64,000 bases of DNA from Croceibacterium ferulae (GTDB lineage Bacteria; Pseudomonadota; Alphaproteobacteria; Sphingomonadales; Sphingomonadaceae), in NCBI RefSeq assembly GCF_003660445.1, contig NZ_QZVQ01000002.1, positions 124,001 through 188,000 of the forward strand. Reading direction: 5' to 3'. The translations under genes and the position numbers were made by a program. How positions within the stretch are numbered: position 1 is the first letter of the stretch; the number at the start of each line of letters is the position of its first letter. Under the pieces are notes generated by a model, which was not told the DNA's origin, made no database searches, and worked only from the letters and a program-made list of their open reading frames with translations. Of the stretch, positions 26,598 through 34,840 are shown in pieces.

Positions 26598-27067
26598 CCG
26601 ACGACCTCGACGCAGTCATGGCGGTGATGAATGCCGCATTCGATCCGACCTTCGGCGAAGCCTGGACCCGCCGCCAGTTGGAGGACACGCTGCTGCTTCC
26701 GGGCACCGCCTGCATGCTGGCCGACAGCGCGGGGGAGGAGCCGGCCCCGGGCGAAACCGTCGCGGGTTTCGCGCTGACCCGCTGCGTGCTGGATGAAGAG
26801 GAACTGCTGTTGCTGGCGGTCGAACCCCGCTGGCGCGGCCGCGGCATCGGACGGCGATTGCTGCAGCGGGTAGTCGCGGATGCCCGGTCTCGCGAGATTG
26901 CAAGACTGTTCCTTGAGATGCGGGACGGAAACGGCGCGGCACGGCTGTATGCGGCGGCCGGTTTTGCACAAGTCGGGCGACGACCCGGCTATTACAGACG
27001 TGGTTCAGGTGGGCCGTTCGATGCGATTACCTGTGCCATGTCGATCCAGATGGTCGATCCATCGTGA
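26594..27067 (+). CDS. rimI: GNAT acetyltransferase, RimI-like
   Basis: This 157-aa GNAT protein has the acetyl-CoA loop RWRGRGIGRRLLQRVV and the C-terminal NGAARLYAAAGFAQVGRRPGYY motif of RimI, which acetylates the N-terminus of ribosomal protein S18. The ATG at 26594 overlaps the tsaB stop. The N-terminal segment (AFDPTFGEAWTRRQL) is close to alphaproteobacterial RimI proteins. The gene symbol relies mainly on its place after tsaB. Confidence 0.88.
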   Translation: MTDDLDAVMAVMNAAFDPTFGEAWTRRQLEDTLLLPGTACMLADSAGEEPAPGETVAGFALTRCVLDEEELLLLAVEPRWRGRGIGRRLLQRVVADARSREIARLFLEMRDGNGAARLYAAAGFAQVGRRPGYYRRGSGGPFDAITCAMSIQMVDPS

Positions 27068-27093
27068 ACTAGGCAATAGTCTCATAGAACACT

Positions 27094-27197
27094 CTTGTTT
27101 TTTGCTCCCACGGCTGAAATAGGCCGATCAAGAGTCAGATCGGCGGCGGGTTAGCCCAGCAGCCGATGCGGATCTTGCAAAAAAATCTCGAAACAAG
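27094..27197 (+). promoter_or_regulatory. mucR leader with AT-rich dyad
   Basis: The 139-bp gap before mucR holds CTTGTTTTTTGC (27094-27105) and, near the gene, GCAAAAAAA (27177-27185) followed by AAACAAG (27191-27197). These are inverted copies of parts of the first element. MucR/Ros proteins favour AT-rich sites with T-A steps and commonly repress themselves, so this may be an autoregulatory region. A separate GCCGATC/GATCGGC hairpin lies between (27123-27144). Confidence 0.3.
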
Positions 27198-27206
27198 AGG
27201 GTCACG

Positions 27207-27656
27207 ATGAACACTTTGGAAAATGATCACGGCGAGACCCTGATCTCGCTTACTTCGGACATTGTCGCTGCGCATGTCAGCAACAATAATGTTGCGGTGG
27301 AAGACGTCCCCACCCTGATCCAGAACGTCTATGGCGCTCTGCAGGGCCTCGGCGTGACGCCGACGGTCGAGGAACGGCCGGAACCGGCCGTGTCGATCCG
27401 GGCCTCCATCAAGCCCGATTATCTGGTCTGCCTGGAAGACGGCAAGAAGATGAAGATGCTGAAGCGTTATCTGATGACGCAGTACGGCATGACCCCGGAA
27501 CAGTATCGCGCGCGCTGGAACCTGCCCGCCGACTACCCGATGGTCGCACCCGAATATGCGGAAAAGCGCCGCAAGCTGGCCAAGGATATCGGCCTGGGCC
27601 GCAAGCCCGGCCAGAAGCGCGGTCGCCGGCCCAAGGCCGCCACGCCCGCCGAATAA
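27207..27656 (+). CDS. mucR: MucR/Ros family transcriptional regulator
   Basis: This 149-aa protein has the MucR core YLVCLEDGKKMKMLKRYLM followed by GMTPEQYRARWNLP and a basic tail (KPGQKRGRRPK). MucR proteins are nucleoid-like repressors of surface, cell-cycle and virulence genes. The zinc-finger positions read Cys75, Asp78, Tyr88 and Gln92/Tyr93, where Ros has Cys, Cys, His and His, so most metal ligands are missing. AGAGGG precedes the ATG. It is followed by fur. Confidence 0.92.
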   Translation: MNTLENDHGETLISLTSDIVAAHVSNNNVAVEDVPTLIQNVYGALQGLGVTPTVEERPEPAVSIRASIKPDYLVCLEDGKKMKMLKRYLMTQYGMTPEQYRARWNLPADYPMVAPEYAEKRRKLAKDIGLGRKPGQKRGRRPKAATPAE

Positions 27657-27779
27657 CAGGCCGGATAACGGGGGCTGGTCACGGCTCCTCCCGGTTGCAA
27701 TCGCGCCCCGCCGCTTCCATAGTGGCGGGGCGCTGGCGCATTCTGTCGCGGCAGCGCTGACAGAAGGGAAGATGAAGGC

Positions 27780-28202
27780 GTGCAGCAATTGATCGATCTG
27801 GAAGCGCTGTGTGCCGAACGGGGCCTCCGGATAACCGAGCAGCGCCGCATCATCGCCCGCGTGCTGTCGGAATCCGATGATCACCCGGACGTGGAACTGC
27901 TGCACAAGCGGGCCAGCGCCATCGATCCGCGGATCTCCATCGCCACCGTCTACCGCACGGTCCGCCTGTTCGAGGATGCGGGCATTCTGGACCGTCATGA
28001 TTTCGGTGACGGGCGCGCCCGCTATGAAGCTTCGCCGGAGGCGCATCACGATCACCTGATCGACGTGGAAACCGGCAAGGTGGTCGAATTCGTCGATCCC
28101 GAGGTCGAGGCGCTGCAGCGGCAGATCGCCGAAAAGCTGGGCTACCGCCTGGTGGATCACCGCATGGAACTCTACGGCGTCCGCATCGACCGCGAGGAAT
28201 GA
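27780..28202 (+). CDS. fur: Fur family metal-dependent repressor
   Basis: This 140-aa protein has the Fur winged helix (LRITEQRRIIARVL, ISIATVYRTVRLFEDAGIL) and metal-binding SPEAHHDHLIDVETGKVVEF. The CxxC structural zinc site is absent, as in many alphaproteobacterial Fur/Mur proteins. The start is GTG at 27780. Whether it senses iron or manganese cannot be told from sequence alone. Its stop overlaps the start of the acyltransferase gene as ATGA. Confidence 0.92.
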   Translation: MQQLIDLEALCAERGLRITEQRRIIARVLSESDDHPDVELLHKRASAIDPRISIATVYRTVRLFEDAGILDRHDFGDGRARYEASPEAHHDHLIDVETGKVVEFVDPEVEALQRQIAEKLGYRLVDHRMELYGVRIDREE

Positions 28203-28966
28203 CGGCACAGGCTGCGTTGCCCCGACCGGCCTCCGCGGGCTGGTTGCCGCCGTTGCGCATCGCCGGCATCGTGGCGCTGTTCGCCGCAATCATCCTGCCG
28301 CATCTGCTGCTCAGCCTGGTGGGACTGCGCCGGGTGATCCCGCCGCATTTCCTGGGCGCGGTCGGCTGGCTGGCCGGATTGCGGGTCACGATCGTCGGCC
28401 GGCCCGCGCGTGGGCAGCTGTTGCTGATCGGCAATCATACCAGCTGGCTGGACATTCTGGCCCTGGGCGGTGCGTGCCGTGCAGCCTTCGTGGCCAAGGG
28501 CACGCTGGCGAACAATCGCCTGCTCGGCTGGCTGTGCGCGCAGAATGACACGCTGTTCATCGCCCGCGAACGCCGGGGCGCGGTCGGCCAGCAGGTCGGC
28601 CAGCTGCGCGCCGCGCTGGCCCGGCGGCGCATGTGCGTCTTCCCCGAAGGCACGACGGGTGACGGTACCCGCCTGCTGCCGTTCAAGAGCGCGCTGCTGT
28701 CTGCCGCCGAGAGTGCGACCGGCGTGACCGTGCAGCCGGTGGCGTTCGATTACGAGGACGCGCCCGCCATCGCCTGGACGGATGCGGAGCCGGGCGGCGA
28801 CAACATCCGCCGCCTGCTTGCCCGTCGCGAGCCGATCCGGCTGACCATCCGCTTCCTCCCGCCGCTGGATCCCGCGGCGCTGGTCAGTCGCAAGACCATG
28901 GCGGAGGCGGCGCAAAGCCGCATCGCTGCGGCGCTGGCGCTTCCAATCGGCGGCCCGATCCCCTAA
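28199..28966 (+). CDS. Lysophospholipid acyltransferase, PlsC family
   Basis: This 255-aa membrane enzyme has a hydrophobic helix near residues 20-45, the catalytic NHTSWLD (HxxxxD) and the FPEGTT substrate motif, both typical of 1-acyl-glycerol-3-phosphate and related acyltransferases. It overlaps the fur stop (ATGA) and precedes miaB by 10 nt. The exact acceptor is unknown; ornithine-lipid acyltransferase (OlsA-like) is an alternative to PlsC. Confidence 0.88.
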   Translation: MTAQAALPRPASAGWLPPLRIAGIVALFAAIILPHLLLSLVGLRRVIPPHFLGAVGWLAGLRVTIVGRPARGQLLLIGNHTSWLDILALGGACRAAFVAKGTLANNRLLGWLCAQNDTLFIARERRGAVGQQVGQLRAALARRRMCVFPEGTTGDGTRLLPFKSALLSAAESATGVTVQPVAFDYEDAPAIAWTDAEPGGDNIRRLLARREPIRLTIRFLPPLDPAALVSRKTMAEAAQSRIAAALALPIGGPIP

Positions 28967-28976
28967 CTGGCGGCGC

Positions 28977-30311
28977 ATGGAACGCCGCCCCCTGCCCACG
29001 ACCTACCGTATCAAGAGCTTCGGCTGCCAGATGAACGTCTATGATGGCGAACGCATGGGCGAGCTGCTGGCTGCGCAGGGGCTGACGCCTGCGGCCGAGG
29101 GCGAGGATGCGGAGCTGGTGGTGCTCAACACCTGCCACATCCGCGAGCGGGCGGCGGAGAAGGTCTATTCGGACATCGGCCGCCTGCTCAAGACGGACGG
29201 ACCCGCGCCGCTGATCACCGTTGCCGGCTGCGTGGCGCAGGCGGAGGGGAAGGAGATCATGGCCCGCGCCCCCGGCGTCGGCATCGTGGTCGGGCCGCAG
29301 GCCTATCATCGCCTGCCCGAACTGATTGCCCAGGCGAGCCAGGGCATCCGCGCCACCGACACCGACATGCCGGCAGACGCCAAGTTCGCCGCCCTGCCCC
29401 GCCGTCGCCGCAGCGCTCCGGCTGCCTTCCTGACCGTGCAGGAAGGGTGCGACAAGTTCTGCACCTATTGCGTGGTTCCCTATACCCGCGGTGCCGAGAT
29501 CAGCCGCCCCTTCGCCGATCTGGTGGCGGAGGCGCAGCTGCTGGTGGAAGCGGGTGCGCGCGAGATCACGCTGCTGGGCCAGAACGTCAACGCCTGGACG
29601 GGCAGCGACGAAGCCGACCGCACGCAGGGGCTGGACGGGCTGATCCGTCGGCTGGCGCAGATCGATGGACTGGAACGGATCCGCTACACCACCAGTCACC
29701 CCAACGACGTGACCGACGGGCTGATCGCCGCCCATGGCGAGGTGGCCAAGCTGATGCCGTATCTGCACCTGCCGGTGCAGAGCGGATCGGACCGGGTGCT
29801 GCGCGCCATGAACCGCAGCCACACGGCGGAGGCTTATCTGCGGCTGCTGGAACGCTTCCGCGCCGCACGACCGGACATCGCGCTGTCGGGCGATTTCATC
29901 GTCGGCTTCCCGGGCGAGACGGAGGCCGAGTTCGCCGAAACCCTGCAGGTGGTGGAAGCGGCGGGCTATGCCCACGCCTTCTCGTTCAAGTACTCGCCCC
30001 GCCCCGGCACGCCGGCCGCGACAATGAACGGGCAGGTCGCGGCCGAGGTGATGGACGAGCGGCTGCAGCGCCTGCAGGCGACGATCGCGCGCGGGCAGCT
30101 GGCCTTCAACCAGGCCAGCGTCGGCCGCCGGTGCGCCGTGCTGGTCGAACGGCGCGGCAAGCGGCCGGGCCAATGGCTGGGCAAGTCGCCCTGGCTGCAA
30201 TCGGTGTGGTTCGATGCGGATGCGGCGATCGGCGATCTGGTGATGGTGGACCTGGCGCAGGCCGGGCCCAACTCGCTGGAAGGGCGTGTTCTGGAGACCC
30301 TGGCCGCCTGA
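28977..30311 (+). CDS. miaB: tRNA-2-methylthio-N6-dimethylallyladenosine synthase MiaB
   Basis: This 444-aa radical-SAM methylthiotransferase adds the 2-methylthio group to i6A37 of tRNAs. The N-terminal UPF0004 domain carries cysteines in [19 protein letters not shown] and AGCVAQAEG for the auxiliary cluster. The radical-SAM cluster motif is CDKFCTYC (Cys158, 162, 165), and a C-terminal TRAM domain follows. It is the last gene of the nfuA-tsaB-rimI-mucR-fur-plsC run and converges on infC at a hairpin. Confidence 0.96.
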   Translation: MERRPLPTTYRIKSFGCQMNVYDGERMGELLAAQGLTPAAEGEDAELVVLNTCHIRERAAEKVYSDIGRLLKTDGPAPLITVAGCVAQAEGKEIMARAPGVGIVVGPQAYHRLPELIAQASQGIRATDTDMPADAKFAALPRRRRSAPAAFLTVQEGCDKFCTYCVVPYTRGAEISRPFADLVAEAQLLVEAGAREITLLGQNVNAWTGSDEADRTQGLDGLIRRLAQIDGLERIRYTTSHPNDVTDGLIAAHGEVAKLMPYLHLPVQSGSDRVLRAMNRSHTAEAYLRLLERFRAARPDIALSGDFIVGFPGETEAEFAETLQVVEAAGYAHAFSFKYSPRPGTPAATMNGQVAAEVMDERLQRLQATIARGQLAFNQASVGRRCAVLVERRGKRPGQWLGKSPWLQSVWFDADAAIGDLVMVDLAQAGPNSLEGRVLETLAA

Positions 30312-30320
30312 GACGGCGAC

Positions 30321-30348
30321 CGGCCCCTCCACCTGAGCAGAGGGGCCG
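30321..30348. terminator. Hairpin between convergent miaB and infC
   Basis: CGGCCCCTC (30321-30329) and GAGGGGCCG (30340-30348) form a perfect 9-bp GC-rich stem around a 10-nt loop, placed between two converging stop codons. T residues after the stem are sparse on both strands. Confidence 0.7.
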
Positions 30349-30353
30349 AGATC

Positions 30354-30896
30354 TTACTTGGGTGACAGCACCATCAGCATCTGCCGGCCTTCCAGGCGGG
30401 GATAGGCTTCCACCTTGGCGACTTCCGCCACATCGTCCTGCACGCGCTTCAGCAGGTCCATGCCCAGATGCTGGTGCGCCATCTCGCGGCCACGGAAGCG
30501 CAGGGTCACCTTCACCTTGTCACCGTTCTCGATGAACTTGTTCATGGCGCGCATCTTCACGTCATAATCATGGTCATCGATGTTCGGACGCATCTTGATC
30601 TCCTTGATCTCCTGCGTCTTCTGGGTCTTGCGGGCGATGTTGGCCTTCTTCTGCGCCTCGTACCGGTGCTTGCCGACATCCAGGAACTTGCAGACTGGCG
30701 GGTCGGCGTTGGGCGACACTTCCACCAGGTTCAGGCCAAGCTCGTTCGCCTGCTCGATCGCCTGGCGCGTGTACATGACGCCAAGGTTCTCCCCTTCGTC
30801 ATCGATGACGCGAACCTTGTCGGCCTGGATCATATGGTCGAAGCGGGGGCCGGACTTAACCGGGGGCGCCAACATGCGCCGGGGTGGACGGGGTAT
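30354..30896 (-). CDS. infC: Translation initiation factor IF-3, ATA start codon
   Basis: IF-3 (180 aa from the proposed start) proofreads start-codon choice and keeps ribosomal subunits apart. It shows [46 protein letters not shown] and a C-terminal [13 protein letters not shown]. The first ATG, at 30875, has no ribosome-binding site, but the in-frame ATA at 30896 follows AGGAGAA by six bases and gives the usual PRPPRR N-terminus. A rare start is typical of infC and allows autoregulation. rpmI and rplT are not adjacent. Confidence 0.93.
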   Translation of the reverse strand: MPRPPRRMLAPPVKSGPRFDHMIQADKVRVIDDEGENLGVMYTRQAIEQANELGLNLVEVSPNADPPVCKFLDVGKHRYEAQKKANIARKTQKTQEIKEIKMRPNIDDHDYDVKMRAMNKFIENGDKVKVTLRFRGREMAHQHLGMDLLKRVQDDVAEVAKVEAYPRLEGRQMLMVLSPK

Positions 30897-30909
30897 GGTT
30901 TGTTCTCCT
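30894..30909 (-). promoter_or_regulatory. Ribosome binding site and ATA initiation codon of infC
   Basis: On the minus strand AGGAGAA (30909-30903), six bases CAAACC and ATA (30896-30894) form a well-spaced initiation region. E. coli infC uses AUU in the same way, letting IF-3 reject its own start codon when abundant. The spacing is the main evidence that ATA is used rather than the ATG 21 bases downstream. Confidence 0.75.
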
Positions 30910-30990
30910 GAAGCCCAATGGAATCACCGGTCCACATAGTATGCGCGCGCCCATTTCGCTAGGGGCGAAGCGCGCAGGCGCGGCAGTCTG

Positions 30991-31770
30991 TCAGGCGGCC
31001 GCCTGCCACAGCGGAAATTGCGCCAGCCGGCCCTTGGCCGGCAGCACCGCGCGGATCGTGCGCGCCGGTTGCAGCGCCGCCAGGATTGCAGGATCGCCTG
31101 CATCCATGCCGCCGGTCAGCGTGCCGAATGCCGGCAGGATCATGCGTCCGCCCGCATTGCCCACGCCATCGCTCACCACCGCGCACGGGCGGCGGATGCG
31201 GCGGGCGCGGACCGTGACGGCGAGGCGCGGGTGAAAGTGGCCGGACAGTTCGGGGCGATCCTCCCCGGCCTGCGCATGGTGGCGCAGGATGATGCCCGCC
31301 AGCTCCAGCTCCGCCAGCACGGTGCCGCCCAGCCGCTGCGCCAGTGCGGCGTGATCCGCCATCTCGCCACGCCCGGCATCGTGATTGCCCGTCAGCCAGA
31401 CCCAGTCGAGCGCGCGTGTCAGCGCCGCCAGCATCCCCGCGGCATGCGGCTCCAGCCGGGCGGGGCCACCGGCGTCGTGAAAATTGTCGCCCAGCGTCAC
31501 CACCCGCCGCGCGCCGGTCTGCCGCACCTCCACCGCCAGCCGCTCCAGCGTCTCGCGGCTGTCATAGGGCGGCAGCATCTGGCCGTGCCGGGCGAAGAAG
31601 CTGCCCTTCTCCAGATGCAGGTCCGCCACCAGCAACGTGCGTTCGCGCGGCCAGTAGAGCGTGTGCCTGGGCGTCAGCACGAATTCCTCGCACGCGAAGG
31701 GCAGCGGGCAGCCGCCGGGGCTGCAGGGATCAGGGCTGTAGAGTTCGGGGCCGAACGAAACGGGAACCAT
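30991..31770 (-). CDS. pdeM: PdeM-type metallophosphoesterase
   Basis: This 259-aa calcineurin-fold protein has metal motifs DLHLEKGS, GDNFHD, GNHD and SGHFHP, as in the ligase-associated DNA-damage-response endonuclease PdeM. The usual partners (an Lhr-like helicase and an ATP-dependent ligase) are not adjacent. The ATG at 31770 is preferred; one 15 codons upstream would overlap the divergent hemF start. The nuclease role is inferred from the family. Confidence 0.82.
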   Translation of the reverse strand: MVPVSFGPELYSPDPCSPGGCPLPFACEEFVLTPRHTLYWPRERTLLVADLHLEKGSFFARHGQMLPPYDSRETLERLAVEVRQTGARRVVTLGDNFHDAGGPARLEPHAAGMLAALTRALDWVWLTGNHDAGRGEMADHAALAQRLGGTVLAELELAGIILRHHAQAGEDRPELSGHFHPRLAVTVRARRIRRPCAVVSDGVGNAGGRMILPAFGTLTGGMDAGDPAILAALQPARTIRAVLPAKGRLAQFPLWQAAA

Positions 31771-31814
31771 GCCGGCGCCTTGCCGGACCGTCCCGGCTTT
31801 GGCAAGCAGGCGCA

Positions 31815-32681
31815 ATGGATCAGATGACCGACTGGAGCCCCTTCACGCAGCGCGCCCGTGACTGGTTCGAAACCTTGCGCACGCGCATCTGCACCGCGTT
31901 CGAGGACATCGAGCGGGAGGCCGGCAGCGATGCTGCATTCAGCTACACGCCGTGGGACCGCCACACGGAAGATGACAGCGAAGGCGGCGGCGGGGTTCGC
32001 GCGGTGATGAAGGGCCGCGTGTTCGAGAAGGTGGGCGTCAACGTTTCCACCGTGCATGGCACCTTCGCGCCCCAGTTCGCCGGCACGATCAACGGCGCCA
32101 GCGCGGATGCGCCCGGCTTCACCGCCACCGGCATCAGCCTGGTCGCGCACATGGCCAATCCGCATGTTCCGGCGGTGCACATGAACACCCGGTTCCTGAC
32201 GACCAGCAAGGCCTGGTTCGGCGGCGGGGCCGACCTCAATCCACCGATCCCCTATGCGGAGGATACCGAAGCCTTCCACGCGGCCTTCCGCGCGGCCTGC
32301 GCGCCGTTCGATCCGGGCTGGTACGAACGCTACGCCAAGTGGGCCGACGAATATTTCTTCATTCCCCATCGCGGCGTCTCGCGCGGGGTGGGCGGGATCT
32401 TCTACGACCACCTGGAATGTGCGGCGGAGGCGCAGTGGGACCGCAACTTCGCCTTCACCCGCGCCGTCGGTGAAGCGTTCCTGGAGGTGTTCCCGCGCAT
32501 CGTCCGCCGGCGCATGGGCGCCGAGTGGACGCCGGCCGACAAGCAGACCCAGCTGGAATGGCGGGGCCGCTATGCCGAGTTCAACCTGGTCTATGATCGT
32601 GGCACATTGTTCGGCCTGAAGACCGGCGGCAATGTCGATGCCATCCTGATGAGCCTGCCGCCGGAGGCTGTCTGGAGCTGA
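31815..32681 (+). CDS. hemF: Oxygen-dependent coproporphyrinogen-III oxidase
   Basis: This 288-aa enzyme converts coproporphyrinogen III to protoporphyrinogen IX in aerobic haem synthesis. Family signatures include GGGVRAVMKGRVFEKVGVN, PAVHMNTRFL, WFGGGADLNPPIPY, HRGVSRGVGGIFYD and RGRYAEFNLVYDRGTLFGL. The ATG at 31815 is the canonical start, with AAGCAGG ahead of it; the frame is open far upstream but antisense to pdeM there. Confidence 0.96.
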   Translation: MDQMTDWSPFTQRARDWFETLRTRICTAFEDIEREAGSDAAFSYTPWDRHTEDDSEGGGGVRAVMKGRVFEKVGVNVSTVHGTFAPQFAGTINGASADAPGFTATGISLVAHMANPHVPAVHMNTRFLTTSKAWFGGGADLNPPIPYAEDTEAFHAAFRAACAPFDPGWYERYAKWADEYFFIPHRGVSRGVGGIFYDHLECAAEAQWDRNFAFTRAVGEAFLEVFPRIVRRRMGAEWTPADKQTQLEWRGRYAEFNLVYDRGTLFGLKTGGNVDAILMSLPPEAVWS

Positions 32682-32746
32682 ACTGAAGTGCAGCAGCAGC
32701 GATAAAGCCTTGCCCTACCCGCCCGAATGCGCACATCGTGCGGGCG

Positions 32747-34840
32747 ATGCTGCGGCAATATGAACTGGTAGAACGGGTCAAGGCGTACGACCCCAACGCT
32801 GACGAGGCGCTGCTGAACCGCGCCTATGTCTTCACCGTGCAGAAGCATGGCAGCCAGAAGCGCGCCAGCGGCGACCCTTATTTCAGCCATCCGGTCGAAG
32901 TCGCCGGGCTGATGACCGACCTGAAGCTGGATCAGGAGACCATCGCCACCGCGCTGCTGCACGACACGGTGGAGGACACGCTCGCCACGATCGCCGATAT
33001 CGAGGCGCAGTTCGGGCCGGATATCGCCCGGCTGGTGGACGGTGTGACCAAGCTGTCCAAGATCGAGACCATGCCGGAGAACGAGCGCGCGGCGGAGAAC
33101 CTGCGAAAGTTCCTGCTGGCGATGAGCGAGGATATCCGCGTGCTGCTGGTGAAGCTGGGCGACCGGCTGCACAACATGCGCACGCTGCATTTCATCAAGA
33201 GCCCGGACAAGCGCCGCCGCATCGCGCGCGAGACGATGGAGATCTACGCCCCGCTGGCCGAGCGGGTGGGCATGTACGAATATATGCGCGAGATGCAGGC
33301 CCTCGCCTTCGAGCAGCTGGAGCCCGATGCCTACGCCACGCTGACCGGGCGGCTGGAACAGCTGCGCAGCCAGGATCATGGCCAGGTCGATCAGGTGGCA
33401 CTGGCGATCAAGCAGGCGCTGGCCGCCGAAGGGCTGCAGGTCATGGTATGGGGACGGGAGAAGCAGCCTTATTCCATCTGGCGCAAGATGGCCGAACGGC
33501 ATGTTGCCTTCGACCAGGTGACCGACATCATGGCCTTCCGCGTGCTGACGCAATCGCCGGCCGACTGCTACCGCGCGCTGGGGGTCCTGCACACCACCTG
33601 GCAGTTCCTGCCCGGCCGTTTCAAGGACTACCTCTCCACGCCCAAGAGCAACGGTTACCGTTCGCTCCACACGGCGCTGATCTATGAAAACTCCATGCGC
33701 GTGGAGGTGCAGATCCGCACCGCCGACATGCACCGCACAAACGAATTCGGGCTGGCGGCGCACTGGGCCTACAAGCAGGGCAACCGGCCTGACGGGCAGG
33801 TCGGCTGGCTGCGCGACCTGATCGAGATCGTGGATGCCAGCCACGATGCGGAAGAACTGCTCGAAAACACCAAGATGGCGATCTACCAGGATCGCATCTT
33901 CGCCTTCACGCCCAAGGGCGCGCTGTTCCAGCTGCCCAAGGGGGCCAGCGCGGTCGACTTCGCCTTTGCCGTTCACACCGATCTGGGCGCCGCCGCCGTG
34001 GGTGCCAAGATCAACGGCCGCCATGTGCCGCTGCGCACGCAGCTCGAAAACGGCGACATGGTGGAGGTGATCAAGGGCCAGAGCGCCGAACCGCAGCTGT
34101 CCTGGCTGGGCTTCGTCACCACCGGCAAGGCCCGCGCCGCGATCCGCCGGGCGCTGCGCGCCAAGGAACGGGCGGAGGTGATCGAGACCGGCCGCCGCCT
34201 GTATGACGAGATCGCCGACCGGCTGCCCGCCCGCGTCGGCCGCAAGGCAATCCGCGAGGCGCTGGAGCGGCTGGGGCTGGAGGACGAGGACGATCTGCTG
34301 CATGCGATCGGCGCCGCCCGGCTGTCCCCGCGCGAGGTGATGGAAGCGCTGGTGCCGGGCAGCACCGCCGACCTGCCGGAGGAGCCGGAGGAGCGCTCCG
34401 TCACGATCAAGGGTCTGCGGCCAGGCACCCGCTTCCGCCTGGCGGAGTGCTGCCACCCCGTGCCCGGCGACCGGATCGTCGGCCTGCACGAGGAGGATGA
34501 TTCAGCCCGCGGTACGGTGGCGGTCCATGTGATCGACTGCCCCTGCCTGGCGGAAGACGGCACCGGCGAATGGCTGGACCTTGGCTGGGGCGAACATTCG
34601 CGGGGCGCGGTCGGGCGCCTGCGCGCCGTGCTGTACCACCGTACCGGCACACTGGCGGAAATGGCCGGCATCTTCGCCAGGAACAATGCCAATGTCATCG
34701 GCCTGGACCTGACGGAACGGCGCGACGATCCGTTCCACACCTACATGGTCGACCTGGAGGTGCAGGACCTGGCGCATCTCACCCGCATCCTGAGTGCCCT
34801 GCGCGCCAGCGATTCCGTAGCAGAGGCAGAACGCATCTAG
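32747..34840 (+). CDS. rsh: RelA/SpoT-type (p)ppGpp synthetase/hydrolase
   Basis: This 697-aa long RSH protein has an N-terminal HD hydrolase (FSHPVEV and LLHDTVEDT, so His48 and His72-Asp73 are intact), a synthetase domain with RFKDYLSTPKSNGYRSLHT (about residues 289-307), then TGS (FTPKGALFQLPKGASAVDFA), helical and ACT (AVLYHRTGTLAEMAGIF) domains. Both activities look functional. The ATG at 32747 gives MLRQYELVERV, the common start; a GTG three codons earlier is the alternative. The next gene starts directly after its stop. Confidence 0.95.
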   Translation: MLRQYELVERVKAYDPNADEALLNRAYVFTVQKHGSQKRASGDPYFSHPVEVAGLMTDLKLDQETIATALLHDTVEDTLATIADIEAQFGPDIARLVDGVTKLSKIETMPENERAAENLRKFLLAMSEDIRVLLVKLGDRLHNMRTLHFIKSPDKRRRIARETMEIYAPLAERVGMYEYMREMQALAFEQLEPDAYATLTGRLEQLRSQDHGQVDQVALAIKQALAAEGLQVMVWGREKQPYSIWRKMAERHVAFDQVTDIMAFRVLTQSPADCYRALGVLHTTWQFLPGRFKDYLSTPKSNGYRSLHTALIYENSMRVEVQIRTADMHRTNEFGLAAHWAYKQGNRPDGQVGWLRDLIEIVDASHDAEELLENTKMAIYQDRIFAFTPKGALFQLPKGASAVDFAFAVHTDLGAAAVGAKINGRHVPLRTQLENGDMVEVIKGQSAEPQLSWLGFVTTGKARAAIRRALRAKERAEVIETGRRLYDEIADRLPARVGRKAIREALERLGLEDEDDLLHAIGAARLSPREVMEALVPGSTADLPEEPEERSVTIKGLRPGTRFRLAECCHPVPGDRIVGLHEEDDSARGTVAVHVIDCPCLAEDGTGEWLDLGWGEHSRGAVGRLRAVLYHRTGTLAEMAGIFARNNANVIGLDLTERRDDPFHTYMVDLEVQDLAHLTRILSALRASDSVAEAERI

